From Branchiostoma floridae (lineage: Eukaryota > Chordata > Leptocardii > Amphioxiformes > Branchiostomatidae): a DNA stretch of 64,000 nucleotides. Position numbers and translations under genes: made by a program. The notes under the pieces are model-generated. The model searched no databases, was not told where the DNA came from, and was given only the letters and a program-made list of their open reading frames with translations. This document shows positions 12,370 through 26,400 of this stretch, in pieces (within the stretch, counting starts at the first letter, position 1; each line of letters opens with the position of its first letter). The DNA is taken from the NCBI RefSeq assembly GCF_000003815.2, contig NC_049995.1, positions 11,287,248 to 11,351,247 on the forward strand, read 5' to 3'.

Positions 12370-12790
12370 CTACGGGAACCAAGCAACAACTTCTAAACAA
12401 ATTGTACTCTCACAAATCATGTGTAACTCATCTGTGTTTGTTGTAGAAACTACATGGTTGATTCTTTTGGTACCTGTCAAAGATGTTAGAATCTTTACAC
12501 AAGTACAAGTATATAATAAATGGCATTTTGACCCATTTGTTATTTACCTGGAGCCAGGTTAATGGAAGCCTCGTAACAACTTAACTAAACAAATTCCACA
12601 CTTATAAATCATGTGTAACTCCTCTGTATTGTAGAAAATAAATAGTCGATTCCTTTGGTACCTGTGAAAGTCCAGTCAATTCCAATGGTGTTAGAATGTT
12701 TACACAAGTCAAGTACTTCAGAAGTATCATTTTGACCCATGTTCTTTGCTTCTTATTTTCCTGGAGCCAGGTTACTATGGAAGCCAAGTG
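12345..12790. repeat. Tandem duplication including the edge of a RIM exon
   Basis: A unit of about 210 bp that begins with the exon edge (CCAGGTTACTACGGGAACC at 12362) recurs at about 12552 and 12772. Shared intron strings include AATCATGTGTAACTC and TTTGGTACCTGT. The downstream copies carry the first bases of the exon (TAACCTGGCTCCAG on the minus strand) in the intron. One has lost the acceptor AG and the other lacks a GT donor. Confidence 0.8.
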
Positions 12791-12799
12791 GCAAACTTC

Positions 12800-15700
12800 T
12801 ATACACCTTTGAAGGTAGTTATAAGATTTGCAAAGTTAAAATGTATAATAGTTTTGATCTCCTCTGTACTATCTTTCTGGTGGATTCCATGGGCAACCAT
12901 CAAGTAAAAAATTGTTCTACCTAAGCACAAGTCCACATATGACACATCTTTATCCCTGCTTTTTACACTACTTGGACCCTTTTGGTTTTACACGAAGTCT
13001 TGTACATTAAAGCATCATTAGTAAAAGACATGTTGAAGCCCATGACTGACCCAGGATGTAGGAATGTCAATTAGTTGAATGTGGACTGGCTAGGGTAAAC
13101 AGGTTACTTTATTTGCTTTATCATTAGGCCAAACAATTTTCATCTTAAAAGCCAGCTTTTCTAAAAATTCCATAATTGGAAGAAGTTAAAAAAATCATCT
13201 AGTGTGGACTTCTTTTTTATTACACATGCTCATTCAAGTCAACATTCATGTCAACACCTTCAAGTCAATGGAAACATAAATTTGAATATTGCAGTATCTT
13301 GTGAAAAAGTGAAGGATTTACATGTTTTATCATCGTGAAAAGCAATCATTGGCAACTTTCCCTCACCATCTATCAGTTACCAAACAAGATTACTCTTTGA
13401 AGGGAGACTGGACAAAATTAATGTACGTGCTCACACAGTTGATATCCATAAAGTCAGGTTTTTGTGACCTGAACTGATTACTTCCACGAACAAGACATTT
13501 AGTTCGACAGACTTGAGTGAACATGGTATTGGTCTGCCACATTAACAGGGGATTGGACCAAGTAGATACGGAGAACGTCACAGATTTTCATACTCAAGTT
13601 TTTAGAATGTTGTCAAATTCGTTCTTGGTCATCATTCCTTCAATACTTATCTGGGCCAGGTGTTTTTTCTTCAAGATTTTGTGTTCTTGATGGTAGCTTA
13701 CAAAAGGAATAGTGTTTTTGACTGCAATGTTTCTGGTACATTTTAAGTGTATATTGTGTGAGAAAAATTGGTGACAATACAGGATATCTTGTTTTTTTTT
13801 CCACTCAATTTAGTCCTATACTTACATAGCTTCAATTATGAATCATTTGTTGTCATCTATTACATTGTAGTTACTATTGGAAATGTAAGGGCAAAATTCA
13901 CTCATAACAAAATCCCCACCAAAAAGCATGAGAAATTAGTAGTTATAGGTTAAACTTTACATTTACTGAAAAGGCTCAGCATTCAATATTATATAACATC
14001 TCTTGTTTAATTTTTATTACTTAACAGTTGTTTATAATTGCTATTAAGACTTGAAATTGGATATCAAAGGGAACATCCCTAATGCCGACATATACCTAAT
14101 CCTAAACTACTTTGGAATGTAAGATATGCATGAGTGTCCATATACAATAAGGTCCAATAACAATGGACTACTATTAATAAAAAACATCAAGGTCACAACA
14201 TATGCCTAAATTTGCAGTCTGCAACAGCTGAACACTGTAAAATCTGTTTTAATTCACACTTTCTGGGAGGTTGATGAGCAAATTGCCTTAGAACAGCCAC
14301 ATTCACTTGTTCAGCACCAAGGACAGGCACTAAGCACAAAAGAATGGCGATTCCTCTCTCTCATTATAGCTGCCTCCAGCTTATTCTTTTTTCATTTCTA
14401 TTTGTCAATTGGTACCCCAGTTGATAATTTTTGCTTTTTAGCAGTCATTTCAAGCTTAGCATGCATTTTTATCAATTTCTTGTTATGAAGTTCAGATTTT
14501 TTTTAGGGATGGGTGAAAGTTTTCTCCGTCCAAACAAGAAAATCTGCCTCCCAGGATGGTAGGATGGGTCCTGGAGACAGCCCTGCTGATGTCTTCAGTT
14601 TATCAATGCACTTAGCTCTGTGCTGAGACTTTAAGAGGGCAAAATTTAAAGATGAAAAGTACAATTGCACACCAAGACATGAACATTTCATTTTTCAGTT
14701 GTTGGAGATGTGTGAGCTACCTAAACCTCAACCCAGGCTCTGTAAAGCACAATTATCCAATGGTCTGCAATAACTTGATTTTACACATTACTGGAGCTAC
14801 ATTGATGCCATGAATCAATGCCTGATGCATTAGTTATTTTACCAGTCGTGAGTAATGTCATGTAAAAATTGATCCTACAGGTTTACAGGAGATGACTGAT
14901 TTGATGCATCGTTTTCCGGAAGAGGCTGTCAAAATGTATGAAGAGTGAAATAAAATTTCTAATGAAGATTGCTAGTTGTGACACTAATGGTAAACTATCC
15001 CATAATCAAAATTGATGAGTGCAAGGGTCCCACCTATTTTTACCTAAACTTGACAGAGTGCCGTTCACCTATGCATACAGGTATCATCACCATTTATTAC
15101 TAATTGTAAAGATAGTTCTACAAATGTCTGATAATGATAAAAAGTTGGAATAACTTTTTGCCTTTATGTCACCAGATTCACATTAATACTGGACTATTAC
15201 AATAAAAACATTTGCATAAGTTTTGCAGATACTGTAACAGTAGCATTTGTCTCAAGAGACCATAAAATATCTAAAACATATCATCAAATTGTAAGACGGT
15301 TACAATAACTTTTTCAAAGTATCAAAATGATAAGGATGATTGAGAATAAATTTCATGTGTGATTTTACATTATTATATAAGAGTAAACAGAAAGACAGCA
15401 ACAAAAAATCACAAAGGAAACAAAGAGACATGCTGATACTTTATTTTTTGTTAAAACACAAAAAATAACATTTTCACCGTGCAAGACATAATCATACACA
15501 AGACACAACACAAAAAATGCATGCAAATATATTAATGTAATATTTCTCTGTTTTCATATACATGTTTAAGGTTTAATATTTACATAACAAATTGTCCTAT
15601 CTACCAACCTAATTGATATATAAAGACCATGCTTGTGCTTTATATCTTTCATGTTTGTCTATTAGCTTTGAAATATTTTATTATATAGTATTCTAGATGG

Positions 15701-17245
15701 TTCTGACATAATTTTCAATGACACTGATTTTGATTGATCTTTTCTATGGCACACTATCATTGAGGAAAGTATTAAAACCAATAACTGTAATGTAGTTTTC
15801 ATGCTTCTGCTATATACTAGACATGATCAGTGGAATCTTAGCCTGCATTAATTGAAACCTTAAATGACTCTGACAGAGGCTTGTACATTAAGATGTAGGA
15901 GATTTTGTCAGGAACTTTCTTGAGCCAAAAGCAAGAGGTAACTATATTTTCATACTTTTGGTGGTAAAATTTCCACAGTCAAGGTCATTTAAGAATAAAT
16001 ATTTTAGCATTTGAATGTCTAAGTTTGATCAGAAATGCTTATAAAGCCACTTGTCATGTATTGAGCCAATTGTAAAAGTAAAATGATAGTGTGGTTTCCT
16101 TTATTTTCATATTAGAAAATTTAAGATATACTTTGATTGCACATATGTGCCTGCTTTATATGCAAAACATTTAGAAGTATTATTTTAAAACAACATACTC
16201 CTTTTTAGATTGCATAATTTTCCCTTTTTATGTACGAATGTCATGATCATAACCTGAAACATATTCAGAGCTGCATTATTCTAAATTGTAAATGTAAAAT
16301 TGCACAATCAGAAATAAACAAACCAAAATACAACACAAAGTTATCTAATTAAAGACCTTATCAAAAATGATCACCAAATTAGACATAGTGACCAAAAACT
16401 GGCAAGAAGATATTTACATGAATATTAAATTGTACTTATACTGACCATATCTCATCTTGATAAATCATAACATTTACTCTAATTGTGGCTTTAATATGAT
16501 ATGTATTCGATGTTAAGATAAAAACGAAAAAAGCAGAGTAGACTTTGTACATGTGTTGTGATATGTAGAACAAGTTTGTAACACTAACTCTGCAACAAAA
16601 TCAAACTTCTGAAGAGAAGAGCAAATTTCAAAAGCTAGCTAAAATAGAAATAAATGCCAAATCTATAATTTTATGTACAGCAAAGAAAAGTTTGAAACTA
16701 AATACACATCACTCATCAACAACCGTCAACCCAAAATATTTATCACCAGCTGCCTATAAAGTAATAACTTTGTACATATTTACGCTGTAATTCATAATCC
16801 TAACAGTTATATGAGCATCTTCCAAGTGTTAGGAAATCTGTGCACATTTGCTTTCATTTAAGCTGTAAATTTGCAATTATTTGGGACAGCTCCTTCTGAT
16901 TTAAGGATTTTTTGTGCTAGTATTCTGTACACGTACATGTATCTTGCCGGCTGCGTCATCTTTTTCTTCAAGGATATGTTCTTTTGGCTCAATGTAAGAG
17001 ACTGGGAAAACAAGGCTCCCAGCAAACAAATTATTTTATAAAGGGTTGCTTTTTGTCGACAGAACAAAGACGTTAAAAATTGTGTGGCAATGGACCAATA
17101 TTTTCTGAAAGTCCACAACACATTAATCAACTTCTCAACATTACATACTACTAAACTGCATAGACGATCATCACCAAGTTCTCTCATTATCATGAATACA
17201 GCTAGTTTTCCAATTTTTAGTTTCCAGCTTTTCTAACTCTTGTCA
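12800..17245. other. RIM intron with no recognised feature
   Basis: AT-rich intron sequence. The part next to 17245 would be 3' UTR if the exon at 17246 is a true last exon. Minus-strand AATAAA-type hexamers exist here, for example near 15440. One degenerate dispersed repeat with GTCCTGGAGACAGCCC lies near 14570. No exon, RNA gene or intact element is recognised. Confidence 0.6.
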
Positions 17246-17498
17246 TTAATCATCTTCATTGGGTTTAAAGCAAGCATAGAGCCCGGATCTCTTCCGACTT
17301 TTCTTTTCTTTGGAAGATGGGATCAATTCGGTTTCCTCTGCCTCAAACTCCTCAAGAATCGCATCGGCTCTCCTCCCCTTTTTGTCTGGGTTTGCGACCG
17401 AGTTCTGAGGCGTGAGGCCTCTGAGTTTGTGCTTTATCTCATGGTCAGTGGGGGTATGAGTCAGGGCATCTTTTCTACGGGCACTACTACCAGCGGTA
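17246..17498 (-). CDS. Candidate alternative last exon of RIM, truncating before C2B
   Basis: Minus-strand exon candidate. After a TTGTTGCAG acceptor at 17499 it opens in phase 2, so AG|T again gives serine. It then encodes about 83 residues: TAGSSARRKDALTHTPTDHE, IKHKLRGLTPQNS, EEFEAEETELIPSSKEKKS, RSGLYACFKPNEDD and a stop codon. Composition and phase fit RIM linker exons, but the in-frame stop means it cannot be internal. It would give a RIM isoform with C2A and linker but no C2B. I do not recognise the peptide. It could also belong to a separate small gene, but the phase-2 acceptor matching the RIM splice register favours a RIM alternative end. Confidence 0.6.
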
Positions 17499-20400
17499 CT
17501 GCAACAAAACATAAAGACAACACAAAATTAAGGGTGCGTCGGGCCTTGCTGTAGCCTAGTATCCATTCTATTTTTGCCCAGTCCCTTCCTCCTGTACCTA
17601 ATATTCTGGCACCCTTTAATACAGAAACAATTAGCATTTGAATAAAATATAGGAGACCTGATTGGCTCAAAGTTGCACACTTTTCCTTAGCTAGCTCTAG
17701 GGTTTGACTATGCATTTAGGAGTGTGATTTCCATACATTCCTAAATGAGATGTTTGATACCCTAAAATAAGGGCTACAACATAGGAATGGGTGCCAGATT
17801 ATTCTGTGTATAAGCGATCGGAAGAGTGAATTGGAGCTAAAATAAAATGGATACCAGGCTATCTTAGATGACCCTTTGCCATCTACTTCCATTTTACTAC
17901 CTTATCGTGCAGTGAGCCGTTAACGGCATAAAAGGTGCAGTGCAGTAAAATCTGATCCGTGCAACATTTTTACAAGCTGACCACTCTCAAGTTCAAAGAC
18001 AACGAGTTTATGGCTTTCTTTAGAGCTTTTTTTTTATAACAAATGGGACAGGATTTGAAAAAAATTATCCATGAAAGGTTCAGAATTGAAAGTTATCCAA
18101 AGCAGGGTGTCTCCAGGACCTGTCCCTTTGTCCTCAAAACCAAAACATTCTGAGTGGGACGAACAAAAATTTACCTTGCTGGCCCCCAAAAATTGGAACC
18201 TTCTGACTTGAAATTGAGAAAAAAATACTTTCAAAAACTTAAAATGATAAGTCTAACAGCATGGACTCCCCCAAAATGAGTGGAATGCAAAAAAATAAAA
18301 GCCTGAATAAAAGTGATTGGAAGATTGAAGCAAGTAATTACAAATATTATCATAGCAAATGTTTTTGGACAGTTTCTGAAAAACTGAATTTCATTGGAGC
18401 CAAGTATTTAACATGAAAATTTAAGACTATTGTCCTCTGTATTATAACGTTGAGATGGTCAGGTTGCAAAAATAAGTGGGGAAATAACAAAAATAAAATA
18501 TTACTCATTATAGCAGAATCAACACAACAAGTCAAAAGATACCGAATTCTGTTCAGAAAAAAAGTACAATCTAAAGTCTTACTTGCAACACATAAAATTT
18601 CTTTTTAGTAAGAAATGAATTTTCAAAACATATTAAGCAAAAGTAGGATGGTGTAAAAGTGATTCAAATTGCTTGGCAAACATAAGCTACAACATGTTAA
18701 CATGCAGCATTATGATAATTATGTGAAGGTGGAAGAATAATAAAAAAAATCTAGGCCATTCAAGATTATCTACTACAAGTCAATCTTTAACATTTCTTTT
18801 TAAACATAACAAGCCTTTTGGAAGAATGTTTGCTTAAAAACCTCATTGATCAAACTTTATGAAAGAGCATTGAAACTTCAGATTAATTTAGAGTGTACTC
18901 TGTGGGATTCGTTGAGGTGGCTTTTATCCCAAATTTGCTTAAAGTAAAAAAAGAAAACCTATTTGATGAAGCATCAATTTCAGATGAAACTTACTCTGCA
19001 GAATTGTTTGGGTTTTACCCCAAATATGGTCAAAAAGAAGGATTAATGCTTTCTATAAGTCAATGAAAACAACATTCATGTCTTGGCCAAAAATGGGTAA
19101 GACTCATGCACCAAAGGGTTGTATCAAACTAAAGCTGTCTCCAGTTTTAAATTTGTTTCCATCAGACTCATTGTTATGGAACCTATGTTGTTAATTTCCG
19201 TCACTTAATTTGTCATCATAAGTTTACAAAAACCATCATCAATTTTCTGTAGTGAAGTTCTCATATTTGAGGTAAAAAATTTTACCATTCCTAAAAATCC
19301 CAAGTATTACAGGTACTGGAAACAGCCCTGGCCTAATAGAATCAGATTTCTCTCTCAACATTGAAGTCATTCGGAAGTAATGAAATTGAGAGGCGCTCGG
19401 GCATGTATTACTTCCTGAAAGTTCAAACGAGAGAGAACCTTTTCATGGCAAGATAAATGGCCCAGAAATGATTGCAGTAACGTAGGTAGCTGTGCAGATT
19501 GTGTTAACATGCAGTGAGCAATAGTTTCCACTCGCAAAAGCATGGAGGTGAAATAGATTGTTCTTGTCCTTGACTTCAAGGTCAGGTGAGGTTACTAGAG
19601 GTTGAAATAGCCACCCTAAAAATGAGACATCAAACCTGCACATAATCCAGAAAACGAATGCTGAAATTTCAAAAACATAAAACATTCTATAATAACATAT
19701 TTTAATGACTGTAAAAAGCCTAAGGCATAAGTTTCTGACTAATAGATTGAACATATGAATTCAAACATAATATTTGATCTATTAATGAAAACACAAGAAA
19801 GAAGTCTGTCAAACAAAGAGCAAACCGTAAGTAATAAGCCACAGTATGGAGAGACTGAAATATTTTTTATGGATAGGAATGATGCATTTTGAAGGTCTTA
19901 CAAGATTTACAGATTTGGATATGACAAGAAAATGTGGTATGACTATCAGAGTCAAATTTCTAATGAAGTTAAAATATGTCATTGAAGGAAGGTAGTAAGA
20001 AACTGGATAGATTTGTAAATGGTCTGATGTTTCACTATCTTAATTAAATATGCCATTTTTTTATAACTCGAATGACCCCCCCCCCCCCCCCCCATATGCA
20101 GTTCTTCCAAAATGCCCCCTAATCTAATCCATCCACTTCAGGAAGAAAGGTTGCATAACTTGTAAACGATCTTACTAGATGAATGTAAAACACACTACTG
20201 AAAAATCTTACTTATCACATGACGATGTTAAACATAGAACTCTACTAGCTTGGCCGTGACCATCCCCTAAAGATGGCTACAGGCATTACCCATGCATCTT
20301 TTGCAGGAACCATCAATCTGTGCCATATTCAGCCCTTTAATGTACCCTAGATGGGGAATCCTGCTGGCTCTTTGTGCTTAAATAGAGTCCCCTGGGGTTT

Positions 20401-23400
20401 GGTGTTCCTCCGGTTTTACCTGTCGTTACGCACGTAATGTACGCGTCAGCCTCGACAACGACATTCCTACATGAAATTTTAGGGTGGTCTCAACATAACA
20501 CAACTCGTCTAATGATACATTAACAAGTCATAAGGAAGATATTCCCTAGAACAATAAACAAGATGTCATCCTATCTCTACCTTTACGAGTCAGAAAGGCT
20601 AGTCTCAGCGTAAGACAAGAAAGCCATCTGCTGAAGCAATAAAAAAGATTATCATCTCGGAGATTCAAATAAAGACAACATGGTAATCCATCACAGTACA
20701 CCTCTGGATTCAGGTGTTAAGACATCTAGACATTTCAACCCCAATATACCTGTTGTTTTTTCTTCCTTTCTGAGCGCACATTTTGATATATTTCAGAACC
20801 TTTTCTATGCTGCCTAACCTAAACCTTATAAGTTAAAATCAGCATAAATTAGAAAGCGGAAGAGAGTAAACCAGTTTAATTTTCACAATAGCTTATTAAA
20901 TATGTATAAAATATGAACGATTATCAATATTAAGGCCTGCCATAAAAGTTGTCAGCTTAGAATTTATCTGAATATCACGCAGTAGATGAAATTGAGTTTT
21001 AACTGCTGACAGTAGCAAGATGCTAAGATGAACTTGAACATGAATATTCCATGGATACTAATAGATCTATGACCCTAAGCTTGCACCCTCAATAAAAAAA
21101 TCTGTATGTTCGCTGCAAAGATGACAGCTTTGCAGATATAATTTCCTTGAAAAAATCTTGTACATGTGCCTGTATCTTCCAGACAGCAAAATAGGTGCAA
21201 ATATCCCTAAATGTGCAAATATCCGATATCAATAAATGGCAATGACGAATGTTGTCCTATATCTCATCAAAACGGTGAATACGTTGGGCAAAGATAACAT
21301 GCTAGTTTTAGAACAGCAAGAATCGTTATTCTTACCGTCCCCGCTGTCAAATATCACCCTGTTGCATGCACAGATTGAGCAAGCAAAGAAATTGCAAATT
21401 CGCCAAAAAACAACCCAAAACCAGGGATTACAGTAATCACTCTACCTGTCTTTCCTCCTTAAGAACCTTAAGGACAGGCTGCGAGAAACCCGTAACCGGG
21501 CGTGGAGGTTGGTTACCGTGTCTTCCTCCTCATCCTTGTCTTCTGTATTTACCTCTGCCTCCATCTTGGATTCCTTCTGACTCATGAAATATGCAATTTT
21601 TACCCTGAAATACTATTATCTCCCCAGAATCCCCAAATTTACTCCTCCTATCCTCAAACCTGTCCTCCTTGTCATAATTTTCCTAAAATTGTCAGATCTT
21701 TCATCTACATGACTTGATTTCTGGAAACGACAGTTTTGGAAAGCTACTTAATATTAATTTCATTCGGAAATGCTAAATAAGAAGAGGTTACATTCTGGGC
21801 ATATGGATGCGTTTTCAAATCCAGTCTGACACTGTCTTATATTTCTGCCACACCGGAAAATCCTATTTTGTGTACTTAGCGTAGCGGTCATTCATCATAA
21901 GATTATAGAAGATTCATACCATGAACTCATAACATCTCCCTCGACAACTAAAAAAATTCCACAAACAAATTTGTTATATTAATTAGACATGAATCTCAAC
22001 TAAAATTACTAATTTCACACCCTTTTCTCCCTTGCTTTGAATCTGCATTTATGCTAATTCATGTGTGGGAAATGCTAATCCTTCTCCCATTGCTGTCATA
22101 ATGTGAACCAAGGGATGTACCTTACATAGCAAATAATCCACAACAGTTTTAATTGGTCTGTATGGACTCATATCTTAATTCATCTTCATCTAGAACAGGG
22201 TTGTTGCAGCTTTAATCTTTTCTGTTCCACACATTGTTGATTTTCATTAATAAATCTGTCATTCTAAGTTAAGAAAAATACATTCTGCTCAATTTTATGT
22301 TATGAAGTTCAGATTTTTTGCACATAGAATGTAAATTTTTGTCCATCCTAACAAGCAATTTCCGTCCAGGGAAGGAGGGAAACAACCCTGATGTACAAGC
22401 ACTGTTCATTTAATTCACTCCCATCTTGTTTCCATATGGGGAAGATTTTGCAAGGTGGACACATTGCAGTGACCCAGGGGCCTTGACTTGTTTGAATTTA
22501 CCTGAATAATGCATGATCTAAGCACATTGTGAGGAAGGCACATGTCAGCATTAACCTGGTAATGTTATGGCTAGAGCTGCAATGGCATGGGGCAATTAGT
22601 ACAAGATGCTGGAGGTTATAAGGAAATTCTTAAGGCTAGGAAAGAAATCGTGGTATAAAAAGAGTATAGAATACCCTTGTGAATACAGTCTGTAATCTGA
22701 CAAGTGTTTTGCTGAATTTTGCCTGTTTTATGCAAATTTGCCCCTCTACAAGTGTGCCAAAAAACATGGTACCATGAAAAGGATGTTTTTATTAATCTTT
22801 CCACGCTTATATTCCATGTTTCCTTGAATTTTACCAGATTAATTTTTTCAATTCAATTCCTTGAGTTTAATTTTTACTCACTGGAGCTATTTTTTTCATT
22901 TTAGTTGGCACATACATGTACAAATGTATAATTATGTGGTTATAGGATTGAATGTATAGAATGGTCATTTTATTCTTTGTTTCAACACATACACATGTTT
23001 TTTTTGCCTTGTTGGCTTTATTGATTTAATCCAAAAGCCTCAACATTCAAGGTTTATTTTCTACATTCAACTACATTTATGTGTACATGTCATGCATTGA
23101 CATAGCCACATTTTACCTACATGTACACAGTGTAACTTACTACATGTTAGCGAAAACCGTAAATTGGCCAAAACAACCTGCAATTGTGTGCTGAAAATTC
23201 AACAGCACATCACACAACAGTTGCATGTTAATTCCTTCCCTCCCAGCACAATCTAGAATCCAAGATGTCCCAAGGTATGCTTTCAACAGTTTTTATGACG
23301 AGCAGTCGGCCGTCACATCAGATTACCACACACTGCCTCGGGCTGAAGTAGCTCATTGCATTGTTTATCTTGTTGTAACGTTTCACTTCTGGCTCTTTGA

Positions 23401-26400
23401 GTCTCATGTCTAATACTTTGAAGATTAGATATTCAAGCTTCCTTTGTATCTTAAGCCATGTTGATGCGATTATATGGATGGCATCAATTTTGGCCATTTT
23501 TCCAAAGAAAGTTTTTAACCATACTGTAAATTGTACAAAGCAGCTGCTGTAGACTGAAAAAAAACATATAACGGAAAAGTGATGTCATAGAATGCCTAAG
23601 ACAAAGAAGAAGATGGGAGAGAACAAAATAAAGAATCTATTGTTTGGTATACCATACTTTGTGTGTTTAGTCATTTATCTAACTTTTCTAACCCCTCAGA
23701 TTTCATATTGAAGATGTGCTAAACTTTTTCTTAATTTTCATGTACACTCACATCACATAGATAAAGGTTCAAACAAACCAAAAAGGTTCCATCCTTGAAC
23801 AAACAAATCAAACAAACTTTCAGGGTTACCAGATGAAGGCAGTATTTTTAATCAAATCAACATGGCCTTACCAGATGATACAACGACTCCCTGAAGCAAT
23901 GAGCATATCAAATGTATAGTAATATTAGATTTCTATCAAATCCCGTACAGAATAATCATTAAAGAATGAATTTTGACATCAGTTTCAGATTAGAAAAAGA
24001 CAAATGTCTACCTCACAGCCCCTGCTTTTATCCTTACTGTTACAGTACCTATTGCTAAATTTTTCATCTAAAATATCTCAAATTGAAAATCAAGTGAAAC
24101 TATGCGACAAGAATATAACACGTCTTGTCAAAGCTGGTCTATTGAAGGTATCTCAGGATGAATATTTATTTTTCTTCATTTACATGTCTATATTGCTGAT
24201 TAATTTCCTGCAAAAATTTGAGAACAAAGAAAATAAAACCAGCCTAGCCAAATTATCAATTGTTGAAGCTGGTGCATAATTGTTATTCACAAGAACCCCC
24301 CCCCCCCTCAGTATGGCATAGCGGCAGTCAGATGCAAGGTTTCCACCAAGCCCTCTGTTTCAGTCATTTTTCAGTCTACCTAGCCTAAAATTTTACTTTA
24401 AAAGTCTCAGAACCAGGAAAAAATAAACTTAATGTTTTCAAAATTTCACTTCAACTTGTCATTGGCACTCCGGGAATTTTTCTATCTGTTGGTACATTGT
24501 ACAGCAAAGCCCTCTGTTTTCATCTATTTATATTCAACCTGTTGCTGAATTTTAACACTAAGAAATCTGCAAACCACGAAAATAAACTAGTTTAGCCAGA
24601 ATTTCCCTGTGCAGCTGCATCATTGGTATTCCTGCAGAATTTCCCGTCCATTAACGCAGCGTAGCCGCTGGGCAAAGCAGCTCTGAGCGTCCCCGGCTAA
24701 TGCAGATAAAGGCAGACTGCATCATGTTGCAATCACTAGCGGCAGGAAGGACCCATAGCGCACAAGACAGATGGGAACATTATGCAGTACCGTAAGCCTA
24801 CTAATACTAGCTACTGGTGTAACGAGGGAAATATTCACAAGTATGTGACTCATTACTGGATTATGTCAATCAATTGCAAGGTTGCATGCAGACATCCAAG
24901 TAATATGCAACACAATACACAAGAAAACTGTCAGTAATACTCAAGCACACAACAAAAATTAAATCATTAATATCAAGCTTGTCTTGATTTTTACATACTT
25001 TTCCTATTTCACATCCTCCTCTCATATTGTCAATAATAATTATGTTCTCTATCAATTGTTGCCTGTCGTTCTGAACTTAGGGTACTATATTATATAATCA
25101 TATTCAAGTACATAAAAAATCTATTTTATGTTAATTCAAAATTTAGGCACACTGCAATTTAGGTACAAGTTATTATTCCAAAGGCTTCCACTAAAAGTGT
25201 GATACTAATTTCTGAAACTATTGGTAAAGACTTAAGTTCCATTGTCATCTATCTTTGTTAAGAATTGTTGCTTGTTTGTCATTGTTATGCTTTATCAATA
25301 TACAAATTGTTTCCAGTGCATCTGAATTACCTTCAATCTCCTACATAGACGAGGGCCTAATTATACTTCATATTTATAACCGACAGTTAGGTACTGCACT
25401 TTGCCTGGCCATTTATCGTTTAAAAGACTTCCGCACCAAAGTGTGATGCATGCCCCTGCCCATACTAATTTCTAAACCATGCTAAAGAGTTATGCACCGT
25501 GACCTGTTGCAACAAAGAATACAAATCCCTTCCCAAAAGCAACAGGACTTATCTTCTTTGCACATCTTCCCCATCCATTACTATGCCATCCACACATTAT
25601 CCTTTGGCCTAGGAAAAAAATGTTGTGTTTCCACTATGATACACTACTAAAAAAATGGTTGGTGGCAGGGCTGTCTCCAGGACCCGTCCCTCCGTCCTGA
25701 GATAGAAATTTGCTTGTTGGGTCACACACAAAAATTTCACCCCATCCATCTCCAAAATCTGAACTTTATTGGTGCATAAAATTGACGAAAATGTGTTCTT
25801 GTAAGCTTAAGATGACAGATTTTACAAGGAAAATCAACAAAATTGGCTCCCAACCAAAGAGTGGGACAGAAAAAAAAATTTTTAAAAAATTAAAGCTGGA
25901 GGTTGGTAGGCAGGTATTCCCTTCTTTTCCCCCCAGATTTCAGTCATATAAAGTAATGAATTCAGTTTACACAACATTGTAAAGACACTGGTATTTTCAA
26001 CATTACTATACAGATATACCAATGTGCAGGATATCAACACATCAAGGGAACCTATCTAGTTTTGGAGAGTTGCTCATATTATTTTGTTTAACCCTTGCAA
26101 CAGAAATGCTGAAAACATATTCAACAATATTTTCATTACTCCAATTTCAAAACAAAAAATATATGCTGTAGCATTTGACTCTAAAAAAGGCTTGGTTTGG
26201 TCTGCAGATTTTTGCTATGGTTTGTTGGGTTACTAAAAACACAACATATTTTTCTCAAGCCTAACACCTCTGCACGTAGACACCAGGCTTAAGGTAGTAT
26301 CATCCAGCTGAAAGGCATGTTATGGCTCATGATCCATCTTGATGTACTTAAGGTGAAAAGTAGCTACAGGGATTAGTCAAACCTTTGGCCTGAGACCAGG

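Noticed and set aside
20420-20466. CpG-rich 47-nt minus-strand stretch with TAG acceptor and GTAAAA donor
   Set aside because: Its length is not a multiple of three and would break the RIM frame; no matching partner exon was found.
23225-23413. Plus-strand frame with a protein-like segment PRYAFNSFYDEQSAVTSDY
   Set aside because: No splice sites or neighbouring exons support it, and the frame soon becomes low-information sequence.
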